DNA from: Albidovulum inexpectatum
GTDB lineage: Bacteria; Pseudomonadota; Alphaproteobacteria; Rhodobacterales; Rhodobacteraceae
Direction of reading: 5' to 3'
Length of the DNA stretch: 64,000 nt
Assembly: GCF_002927635.1 (NCBI RefSeq)
Contig: NZ_PRDS01000006.1
Location: 62,001 to 126,000, forward strand
Shown here: piece by piece, positions 57,561 through 64,000 of the stretch
How positions within the stretch are numbered: position 1 is the first letter of the stretch
How the letters are laid out: every line of letters begins with the position of its first letter
Notes under the pieces: model-generated
Seen by the model: only the letters and a program-made list of their open reading frames with translations
Told to the model about the DNA's origin: nothing
The model's database searches: none
Made by a program: the position numbers and the translations under genes

Positions 57561-58946
57561 ATGACCGAGCAGCAGGACCTGATCGTCGAGCGTGACGAGG
57601 ACGAATACGGCATCGATCCGCGCGTCGTTGACGCCATTCTTGATGCCGTCGCCGCGGGCGATGTGGCGCGGCTCGAACAGCTGATGGAGCCGCTGCACGC
57701 GGCCGACATTGCCGACCTTCTGGAACAGATCGATTCCGACGACCGCGAGGCTCTGGTCCGTCTGTGGCCCCAGGGGATCGATGGCGATGTCCTGTCCGAA
57801 CTGGACGAATCGATCCGCGAGGAAGTCGTCGAACTGTTGCCCCAGGACGTGCTGGCCGAGGCTGTTCGCGATCTGGATTCCGACGACGTCGTTGATCTCG
57901 TGGAAGATCTCGAAGAGCCACAGCAGGAACGCATCCTGCAGGCGCTGGAAGACTCCGACAGGGTCGCGGTCCAGCAATCGCTGACCTATCCGGAATATTC
58001 CGCCGGACGATTGATGCAGCGCGAAGTGGTCGCGCTGCCCGAACACTGGACCGTGGGCGAGGCGATCGACTACCTGCGGTCGGCCAGTGAACTGCCAGAT
58101 CAGTTCTACCACATCATCCTTGTGGATCCGCGCTGGCATCCGGTGGGGCAGGTCGGACTTGGGCGCCTTCTGGCATCGCCCCGGGCGACGCCGCTGAAGG
58201 ACATTGCCGAGGAAGACTTCCGCGTCATTCGCGTTTTCGACGAGGAAGCCGACGTTGCGTATCTGTTCAATCAGTATCACCTGATTTCGGCCCCTGTCGT
58301 GGATGACAGCGGTCGCCTGGTCGGTGTCATCACGATCGACGACGCGATGACGGTTCTGGACGAGGAAGCCGAAGAGGACATCCTGCGTCTTGCCGGCGTC
58401 GGCGAGGAGGGTGGCCTTTCGGGTCGGCTGATCGACACCGTCCGCGACCGTGCCGTCTGGCTGTTCGTCAACCTTTTGACGGCGATCCTGGCGTCCATGG
58501 TCATCAATCAGTTCGCCGATACGATCGACCAGCTCGTCGCGCTGGCCGTGCTGATGCCGATCGTGGCTTCGATGGGCGGCAATGCGGGCACACAGACGAT
58601 GACCGTCGCGGTGCGCGCAATCGCCACGCGCGACCTGACGCCCCGCAACGCGATGCGCATGATCTGGCGCGAGATCACCGTAGGCACCGCGAACGGCATG
58701 CTGTTTGGCGTGCTGATGGCGCTGGTCGCGGGCTTCTGGTTCGGTATCCCGATGCTGAGCGTCGTGATCGCGGTCGCCATGTTGTTCACGCTGGTGGCCG
58801 CTGCCTGCGGTGGGATCCTGATTCCGCTGCTGCTGGACCGTTTCGGCATCGACCCGGCCCTGGCTTCCGGTCCGTTCGTGACCACCGTGACGGACGTCGT
58901 CGGCTTCTTCGCCTTCCTTGGACTTGCATCAAGTGTTCTGCTGTGA
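57561..58946 (+). CDS. mgtE: Magnesium transporter MgtE
   Basis: A 461-residue MgtE-type Mg2+ channel: N-terminal MgtE_N helical domain (about 25-130, ADIADLLEQIDSDDREALVR), two CBS domains (about 140-265, FRVIRVFDEEADVAYLFNQY), and five C-terminal membrane helices with the pore region PIVASMGGNAGTQTMTVAVR. Mg2+ binding by the N and CBS domains closes the pore when Mg2+ is high. ATG 57561 with GGGAGG is preferred to the in-frame GTG 57555. Coupled to the cyclo-ligase downstream. Confidence 0.96.
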   Translation: MTEQQDLIVERDEDEYGIDPRVVDAILDAVAAGDVARLEQLMEPLHAADIADLLEQIDSDDREALVRLWPQGIDGDVLSELDESIREEVVELLPQDVLAEAVRDLDSDDVVDLVEDLEEPQQERILQALEDSDRVAVQQSLTYPEYSAGRLMQREVVALPEHWTVGEAIDYLRSASELPDQFYHIILVDPRWHPVGQVGLGRLLASPRATPLKDIAEEDFRVIRVFDEEADVAYLFNQYHLISAPVVDDSGRLVGVITIDDAMTVLDEEAEEDILRLAGVGEEGGLSGRLIDTVRDRAVWLFVNLLTAILASMVINQFADTIDQLVALAVLMPIVASMGGNAGTQTMTVAVRAIATRDLTPRNAMRMIWREITVGTANGMLFGVLMALVAGFWFGIPMLSVVIAVAMLFTLVAAACGGILIPLLLDRFGIDPALASGPFVTTVTDVVGFFAFLGLASSVLL

Positions 58947-59500
58947 GTGATCTTGCCTCGATCAAGGCCGAAGCGCGCGCGGCGGCATTCGCGCGGCGCA
59001 GGCAGGCGCATGGCCGGCACGGCCCGAAGGATGCCGCATTGCTGATCGAACTGCTTGCCGATCACGCGGGCGAAGCTCTGGCGGGCTACATGCCGATGCG
59101 AACCGAGATCGACTGTCTGCCCGCCATGCGTGTCCATGAGGGCCCCGTGGGGGTGCCCGTCATCGAGTCCCCCGGTACGCCCCTGCGCTTTCGTCGCTGG
59201 ACCCCGGATGCAGTCATGGTCCCCGGCGCCTTTGGCGCGCTCATCCCCGAAAGTGGCGAATGGATCGAGCCGCGCGTTCTGATCGTGCCGCTCGTCGCCT
59301 TTGATCGGCGCGGCTACCGGCTGGGCTATGGCGGAGGATTTTACGATCGCACCTTGGCGCGTCTGCGCGCGCGAGGCCCCGTGACCGCGATCGGGTTTGC
59401 CTTCTCGGCGCAGGAAATGCCCGAAGTGCCGATCGAACCCACGGACGAACCCCTGGACCTGATCGTCACCGAACGTGAGATCATCCGCCCGAAAGGATGA
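58943..59500 (+). CDS. 5-formyltetrahydrofolate cyclo-ligase
   Basis: ATP-dependent enzyme recycling 5-formyl-THF to 5,10-methenyl-THF. The 185-residue protein has the basic N-terminal ARAAAFARRRQAHGRHGP and the ATP-site motif RRGYRLGYGGGFYDRTL with C-terminal VIVTEREIIRP. It starts at GTG 58943, which overlaps the mgtE stop (GTGA), so translational coupling to mgtE is likely. The ymdB gene follows 43 bp later, a frequent pairing in alphaproteobacteria. Confidence 0.94.
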   Translation: MSDLASIKAEARAAAFARRRQAHGRHGPKDAALLIELLADHAGEALAGYMPMRTEIDCLPAMRVHEGPVGVPVIESPGTPLRFRRWTPDAVMVPGAFGALIPESGEWIEPRVLIVPLVAFDRRGYRLGYGGGFYDRTLARLRARGPVTAIGFAFSAQEMPEVPIEPTDEPLDLIVTEREIIRPKG

Positions 59501-59543
59501 TCCCGTGCTTGCCCTTTTGCGCCGCGGACACTAGGCAGACGCC

Positions 59544-60356
59544 ATGCGAATTCTGTTTCTTGGAGATGTCGTCGGACGGTCGGGGCGAACGGCAATCGTC
59601 GAACGTCTGCCGCAACTGCGCGCGGATTGGGGCCTGGATTTCGTCGTCGTGAATGGCGAGAACGCCACCGCCGGCGCGGGGCTTTCCGCCGCACATGCAA
59701 AGCTCTTGCTGGAGGCCGGGGCCGACTGCATCACCCTTGGGGACCATGCCTTCGACAAGAAGGACATGCTGAGCTTTATCGAGACCGAGCCCCGCATCCT
59801 GCGCCCGCTGAACTTCGCCCGCACGGCGCCGGGCGCAGGCGCGCGGGTCTTCACCGCGACGCAGGGGCGCAGGGTCCTGGTTGCGCAGGTCCTGGGCCAG
59901 GTCTTCATGAAGCGGCCTTTCGACGACCCGTTCTCGGCCATCGACTCGGTTCTGAATACTTATGCTCTGGGCGCCGCCGTGCAGGCGAGCATCGTCGAGA
60001 TCCATGCCGAGGCGACGAGCGAAAAGATGGGCATGGGGCATTGGTGCGATGGCCGGGCCAGCCTGGTGGTCGGTGCGCATACGCATGTGCCCACCGCGGA
60101 TGCCCAGATCCTTGGGGGCGGCACTGCGTACCAGACCGATGCCGGTATGTGCGGTGACTATGACTCGGTGATCGGCATGGAAAAGATGGAACCGATGCGC
60201 CGCTTCATCACCGGAATGGCCAAGGACCGTTTTTCGCCCGCCGAGGGTGAGGCGACGCTGGCCGGAACCTATGTGGAAACCGACGATCGCACGGGTCTGG
60301 CCACGCGCATCAGCATGGTCCGCATCGGCGGCCGTCTGCAGCAATCCGCACCGTGA
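59544..60356 (+). CDS. ymdB: YmdB family metallophosphoesterase
   Basis: A 270-residue phosphodiesterase of the YmdB/TIGR00282 type; Bacillus YmdB cleaves 2',3'-cyclic nucleotides and affects biofilm/motility choice. Metal ligands: Asp8 in LFLGDVVG, Glu/Asn in VVNGENA, then GDHAFDKKDM, and later VVGAHTHVPTAD with both His. The third motif has Asp where Bacillus has Asn (GNH), a variant common in alphaproteobacteria as far as I recall. TAYQTDAGMCGDYDSVIGM is the family C-terminal core. Confidence 0.92.
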   Translation: MRILFLGDVVGRSGRTAIVERLPQLRADWGLDFVVVNGENATAGAGLSAAHAKLLLEAGADCITLGDHAFDKKDMLSFIETEPRILRPLNFARTAPGAGARVFTATQGRRVLVAQVLGQVFMKRPFDDPFSAIDSVLNTYALGAAVQASIVEIHAEATSEKMGMGHWCDGRASLVVGAHTHVPTADAQILGGGTAYQTDAGMCGDYDSVIGMEKMEPMRRFITGMAKDRFSPAEGEATLAGTYVETDDRTGLATRISMVRIGGRLQQSAP

Positions 60357-60405
60357 AGTGTGCCTTGGCAAGACGAACCAGCGGGATGTGGCCTCAGGTC
60401 ACGGT

Positions 60406-60433
60406 TTGCCTGTCCGTGGCGGGTCGATAATAT
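60406..60433 (+). promoter_or_regulatory. Predicted promoter of the SLC13 permease gene
   Basis: TTGCCT (60406-60411), 16-bp spacer, TAATAT (60428-60433); start near 60440. Perfect inverted heptamers CAGGTCA (60395-60401) and TGACCTG (60442-60448) flank it and might be operator arms. Confidence 0.45.
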
Positions 60434-60461
60434 CCGTGCGATGACCTGTCGGAGTCTCTGA

Positions 60462-62240
60462 ATGATCGACCTTCCCCTGACGGCCGATGGACGCGCGCTG
60501 CTGATGCTTGGCATCGTGGTGGGCATGTTCGTCATGTTCGTGCGTGAACGCCATCCCGTCGATGTGATCGCGATTGCCGGTGCGGCCCTGTGCATCGTTC
60601 TGGGGCTTGTGCCCTATGATCGCGCGGTTTCGGTGTTCACCAACCCCGCGCCCTGGACCATCACCGCGATGTTCATGATCATGGGCGCTCTGGTGCGCAC
60701 GGGCGTTCTGGAATGGCTGACACATACCGCCGAAGCCAGCGCCGATCACAGGCCGACCGTGACGCTGCTTATTCTGTTTACCGTCGTGGCGCTGGCCTCG
60801 GCATTCATGAACAACACCCCGGTCGTCGTGGTGATGATTCCGGTCATGGTGTCGATTGCGCGCAAGCTGGGGGTCACGCCGTCCAAGCTGCTGATTCCGC
60901 TATCCTATGCCGCGATTCTGGGCGGGACGGTGACGTTGATCGGAACCTCTACGAACCTTCTGGTCGATGGCGTGGCGCGTGCAAACGGGCTCGAGCCTTT
61001 CGGCATCTTCGAGATCACGCCCCTGGGTCTGATCCAGGTTCTGGTCGGCATGACCTATATCGCCACGATCGGCCGCCGCATCCTGCCTGATCGCCAGTCG
61101 ATGGGCCTGATGCTGTCCGACAGGCGCAAGCTGAAGTTCTTTACCGAGGTCGCGGTGCCCGAACACAGCAACCTGATCGGGCAGAAGGTTCTGGACGTCG
61201 ACCTGTTCAAGCATCCCGGCATTCGCGTCATCGACGTCCTGCGCGGGGATACGTCGCTGCGGCGCAATCTGGCTTCGGTGACGCTGCAGGCTGGCGACCG
61301 GATCGTGCTGCGCACCGAGATGGCCGAGCTTCTGGGAATGCAGGAAAATCCCGACCTGCGTCTGGTGGACAAGCTGTCCTCGGTCGAAACCGAAACGGTC
61401 GAGGTTCTGATCTCGCCAGGGTGCCGCATGGTCGGCAGGTCGCTGGGCGAGCTGCGCCTGCGCCGGCGTTATGGCGTCTATCCGCTGGCGGTTCACCGAC
61501 GAAACCAGAACATCGGACGCCAGCTTGACGATATCGTCATCATGGTGGGCGACACGCTTCTGCTGGAAGGCGCCCCCGAAGACATCCAGCGTCTGGCCGT
61601 CGACATGGATCTTGTCGATGTGGCGCGCCCGACGGTGAAGGCCTACCGGCGCAAGATGGCACCGATCGCCTTTGGCGTTCTGGCCGGGGTCGTCATCCTG
61701 TCCGCGCTGGGCGTGGCACCGATCCTTGCCTTGTCCTTTGTCGGGGTGGCAATCGTCCTGCTGACCCGCTGTGTCGATGCTGACGAGGCTTTCTCGTTCA
61801 TCGAGGGGAGGCTTCTGGCGCTGATCTTTGCAATGCTGGTCGTCGGCGTAGCGATGGAAGAAACGGGTGCTGCCGCCTTGCTGGTCAGCTGGGTCAGCCC
61901 CTTCATGCAGGATTTGCCGCCCCAGCTGGTCGTTCTTGTGCTTTACCTACTGGCGTCGATCCTGACCGAGATCGTGTCGAACAACGCCGTGGGCGTGATC
62001 TTCACGCCAATCGCGATACAACTGGGCCACTCGCTGGGTCTTGATCCTCGGGGCCTGGTCGTCGCGGTGATGTTCGCGGCTTCCGCCGCCTTCTCGACGC
62101 CGATCGGCTATCAGACCAACATGCTGGTCTACGGGCCGGGCGGGTACCGATTCACCGATTATCTGAAGGCCGGCATTCCGCTCAACCTGATGCTGGCCGT
62201 TACCGCGAGCATCATGATCCCGATCATCTGGCCGTTGTGA
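60462..62240 (+). CDS. SLC13 (DASS) family permease with TrkA-C domains
   Basis: A 592-residue inner-membrane transporter of the divalent anion:Na+ symporter (SLC13) type. There are about 10-12 helices in two sets: N-terminal about 5-185 with the signature SAFMNNTPVVVVMIPVM, and C-terminal about 405-590 with EIVSNNAVGVIFTPIA, the second NNxV signature. Between them lie two TrkA-C (RCK_C) domains (about 210-300 and 305-390), typical of the sulfate/thiosulfate or di/tricarboxylate subgroup. ATG 60462 follows CGGAG. Substrate not determinable. Confidence 0.92.
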   Translation: MIDLPLTADGRALLMLGIVVGMFVMFVRERHPVDVIAIAGAALCIVLGLVPYDRAVSVFTNPAPWTITAMFMIMGALVRTGVLEWLTHTAEASADHRPTVTLLILFTVVALASAFMNNTPVVVVMIPVMVSIARKLGVTPSKLLIPLSYAAILGGTVTLIGTSTNLLVDGVARANGLEPFGIFEITPLGLIQVLVGMTYIATIGRRILPDRQSMGLMLSDRRKLKFFTEVAVPEHSNLIGQKVLDVDLFKHPGIRVIDVLRGDTSLRRNLASVTLQAGDRIVLRTEMAELLGMQENPDLRLVDKLSSVETETVEVLISPGCRMVGRSLGELRLRRRYGVYPLAVHRRNQNIGRQLDDIVIMVGDTLLLEGAPEDIQRLAVDMDLVDVARPTVKAYRRKMAPIAFGVLAGVVILSALGVAPILALSFVGVAIVLLTRCVDADEAFSFIEGRLLALIFAMLVVGVAMEETGAAALLVSWVSPFMQDLPPQLVVLVLYLLASILTEIVSNNAVGVIFTPIAIQLGHSLGLDPRGLVVAVMFAASAAFSTPIGYQTNMLVYGPGGYRFTDYLKAGIPLNLMLAVTASIMIPIIWPL

Positions 62241-62330
62241 CGTCATGCGTGGGGTCGGTCGTTCGATGGCGGATCCGGTCTGCCATCCGTTGCGGAGGTG
62301 CGGACACGGGGCGCCGCGCAGGGTTTCGCG

Positions 62331-62350
62331 CCGCTGGTAGCCGCTGGTAG
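62331..62350 (+). repeat. Tandem 10-bp direct repeat
   Basis: CCGCTGGTAG occurs twice in immediate succession in the yebC upstream region. Confidence 0.85.
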
Positions 62351-62363
62351 ATGTCCGTCGGGC

Positions 62364-62393
62364 TTGCGGCCCGCCCGGCGGCTGTCCTATAGA
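62364..62393 (+). promoter_or_regulatory. Predicted yebC promoter
   Basis: TTGCGG (62364-62369), 18-bp spacer, TATAGA (62388-62393), with the start near 62400, about 37 nt before the yebC ATG. Confidence 0.45.
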
Positions 62394-62436
62394 GGCCCGC
62401 GACCAGATAAACCCCGAAACATCGACGGAGCATGTC

Positions 62437-63177
62437 ATGGCGGGCCACTCCAAATGGGCCAACATCCAGCATCGCAAGGGCCGGCAGGACGCCGCGCGGT
62501 CCAAGCTGTTTTCGAAACTGTCCAAGGAGATCACCGTCGCGGCCAAGATGGGTGATCCCGACCCCGAAAAGAACCCGCGCCTGCGCCTGGCCGTAAAGGC
62601 CGCCCGTGCGGCCTCGATGCCCAAGGACGTGATCGAGCGCGCGATCAAGAAATCCTCGGGCGGAGATTCCGCAGACTATACCGAGATCCGTTATGAAGGC
62701 TATGGCCCGGGCGGGATCGCGATCATCGTCGAGGCGATGACTGACAACCTGAACCGCACCGCATCAAACGTGCGTTCTACCTTTACCAAATATGGCGGCA
62801 ACCTGGGCACGACGGGTTCGGTCAGCTACATGTTCGACCGCGTGGGCGAGATCAAGTATCCGGCCTCGGTGGGTGACCCCGACACCGTCCTGATGGCCGC
62901 GATCGAGGCCGGCGCCGACGACGTGGAATCGGATGAAGAGGGACACTGGATCTATTGCGCCGATACCGAGCTTTCGGCCGTATCGGACGCCCTGGAAAAG
63001 GTTCTGGGGGAATCCGAGGAATCGAAACTGGTCTGGCGCCCGCAGAACCGCACCCAGGTCGATCTCGAGACGGCGCAGAAGCTGATGAAGCTGATCGAGG
63101 CGCTGGAGGACGATGACGACGTTCAGTCCGTCACCGCCAATTTCGACGTCTCGGAAGAAACCGCGGCGCAACTGTAA
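62437..63177 (+). CDS. yebC: YebC/PmpR family protein
   Basis: A 246-residue YebC-family protein, long annotated as transcription regulator and lately linked to relief of ribosome stalling at proline stretches. The invariant N terminus [19 protein letters not shown] is present, and the acidic domain II/III with FEGYGP-like [20 protein letters not shown]. The C-terminal [20 protein letters not shown] is normal. It stands alone with a plausible promoter; in many bacteria it precedes ruvC, which is not seen here. Convergent with the ArgP-type gene. Confidence 0.95.
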   Translation: MAGHSKWANIQHRKGRQDAARSKLFSKLSKEITVAAKMGDPDPEKNPRLRLAVKAARAASMPKDVIERAIKKSSGGDSADYTEIRYEGYGPGGIAIIVEAMTDNLNRTASNVRSTFTKYGGNLGTTGSVSYMFDRVGEIKYPASVGDPDTVLMAAIEAGADDVESDEEGHWIYCADTELSAVSDALEKVLGESEESKLVWRPQNRTQVDLETAQKLMKLIEALEDDDDVQSVTANFDVSEETAAQL

Positions 63178-63186
63178 CCGTGCGGC

Positions 63187-64000
63187 TCAGGCCGGGCGCA
63201 ATACGCGCCTGGCCCGACGCCGGATCGCATCTGTCAGGGGCGCAAGCGCCTTTGCGGTCAGCCGCCCCACTTGCCAGTACAGCATCACATCCAGCGGTCG
63301 GTCCGCCAGCGCAACCAGCGCGCCGGTTGCCAGTTCATGGCGCACCAGCGGTTCAGGGTTCATGCCCCATCCCATGCCAAGTCTGGCAGCCTCGACGAAA
63401 CCGGTCGAAGACGGAAGGTAATGGCCGGGCAGGGCAAGTCGCCGACCGCAGACCTCCTCGGCCCAGTCGGCTTGCAGGCGGTCTTTCAGGTTGAAGATCA
63501 GCGCGGGCGCGCGGCTCAGCGCCTCGGCGGTGGGGCCGTCGGGAAACCAGCGTGCGACGAAGTCCGGACTGGCTGTTGCCAGATAGCGCAGTACGCCCAG
63601 CGGATAAGCGTCGCAACCGGCGATCGGGCCGGGATGCGAGGTAACCGCGGCCTGTACCTCGCCGCGCCGCAGCCATTCGGCCGAGTGGTCCTGATCGTCG
63701 ATCACGATGTCGAACAGCATGCCATCCGTTTCGGCCAATGCAGACAAGACCCAAATGGCGACACTGTCGGCATTGACGGCGATCCGCACGACGGGGCGTT
63801 CGGCCTGGCTTGCCAGCCCAAGGTCCTGGGCCAGCGCGCGCTCCAGAAGTCTAAGATCCTCGGCGTGGCGGGCCAGCCGCGCGCCGATCGGCGTGGGGCG
63901 GGCAGGCTGTTCCCGAAGAATCAGCGCCGCTCCCACGCGTTCTTCCAGCGCGCGGATGCGCTGCGACACCGCAGATGGCGTGACATTCAGTTCATGGGCC
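63187..64000 (-). CDS. argP: LysR-family regulator of ArgP/LysG type, partial (5' end missing)
   Basis: At least 271 residues are visible; the N terminus lies beyond the right edge. The incomplete helix-turn-helix reads AHELNVTPSAVSQRIRALEE, then the effector domain. ArgP-group markers are RPTPIGARLARHAEDLRLLE, NADSVAIWVL, DDQDHSAEWLRRGEVQAAV and the C-terminal PLVRHELATGALVAL. ArgP/LysG activates lysine/arginine exporter genes (argO/lysE) in response to basic amino acids. The target would be expected divergent and upstream, outside the window. It ends 10 bp from the yebC stop. Confidence 0.9.
   Translation of the reverse strand, partial: AHELNVTPSAVSQRIRALEERVGAALILREQPARPTPIGARLARHAEDLRLLERALAQDLGLASQAERPVVRIAVNADSVAIWVLSALAETDGMLFDIVIDDQDHSAEWLRRGEVQAAVTSHPGPIAGCDAYPLGVLRYLATASPDFVARWFPDGPTAEALSRAPALIFNLKDRLQADWAEEVCGRRLALPGHYLPSSTGFVEAARLGMGWGMNPEPLVRHELATGALVALADRPLDVMLYWQVGRLTAKALAPLTDAIRRRARRVLRPA

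Noticed and set aside
1-64000. Mobile elements, prophage, integrases or defence islands
   Set aside because: No transposase, integrase, phage structural, restriction or CRISPR-associated genes and no flanking repeats were seen; the window looks like core chromosome.

Overview
The window is high-GC, gene-dense chromosomal DNA from an alphaproteobacterium, almost certainly of the Rhodobacteraceae (Rhodobacter/Paracoccus/Roseobacter group). Supporting signs are the CTP synthase-SecG pair, the hom-glpX-recJ operon, the SUV3-like helicase/S4/fdxA/carD block, DUF3572 and DUF2927 proteins, a Hint/RTX protein and a non-pyrrolysine MttB. I see no insertion sequence, prophage, integrase or CRISPR array. 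About 70 genes, two tandem tRNA-Glu genes and the RNase P RNA gene fill the window. Species-level identity cannot be read from the sequence.

Layout. 1-11.2 kb, mostly minus strand: end of a PhnD-like binding protein, TerB-like protein, pyrG, secG, a Gfo/Idh oxidoreductase and host-attachment protein (plus strand), a membrane dipeptidase overlapped by an RTX/Hint secreted protein, oligoendopeptidase F, an alpha/beta hydrolase and an SCP2 protein. 11.3-16.1 kb, plus strand: TPR protein, SUV3-like RNA helicase, S4/Hsp15 protein, 7Fe ferredoxin fdxA and carD with a clear terminator. 16.2-23 kb: EI24/CysZ-like protein, nitroreductase, DUF167, Nudix and DUF983 genes, then an operon of EF-hand protein, ECF sigma factor, small membrane protein and CpxP-like metal-resistance protein, then a PleD-type diguanylate cyclase. 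23-31 kb: HAD phosphatase, MttB-like methyltransferase, an H-NOX/HNOBA-GGDEF gene pair, and a pqiA-pqiA-pqiB-pqiC lipid-transport operon. 31-36 kb: two tRNA-Glu genes and hom-glpX-recJ. 36-40 kb: TetR regulator and three TadE/TadG-like genes. 40.5-52.6 kb: glutamate dehydrogenase, DMT transporter, dtd, sugar kinase, rluB, tadA, UPF0173 hydrolase, gatCA, cell-wall amidase, rnpB, DUF533 protein, rpmG. 52.7-64 kb: BI-1 protein, quinone oxidoreductase, a small XRE regulator behind a consensus sigma-54 promoter, hisN, guaD, mgtE, 5-FTHF cyclo-ligase, YmdB phosphodiesterase, SLC13 permease, yebC and a truncated ArgP-type regulator.

Most genes are housekeeping: translation and RNA (tadA, rluB, gatCA, dtd, rpmG, rnpB, tRNA-Glu), envelope (secG, pqi, amidase), nucleotide and carbon metabolism (pyrG, guaD, hom, glpX, gdh). 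The most distinctive system is the adjacent HNOB and HNOBA-GGDEF pair. It looks like a soluble guanylate cyclase sensor split over two genes and rewired to c-di-GMP. Its H-NOX domain has proline where the haem-ligating histidine should be and has lost most of the YxSxR haem-carboxylate motif, so it may not be a haem gas sensor at all. Other points of interest are the EF-hand/ECF-sigma operon without a zinc anti-sigma motif, the RTX/Hint reading frame that runs 113 bp into its neighbour, and the sigma-54 promoter and ScfR/PccR-like inverted sites around 54.7-54.9 kb. All promoter and motif calls were made by eye.
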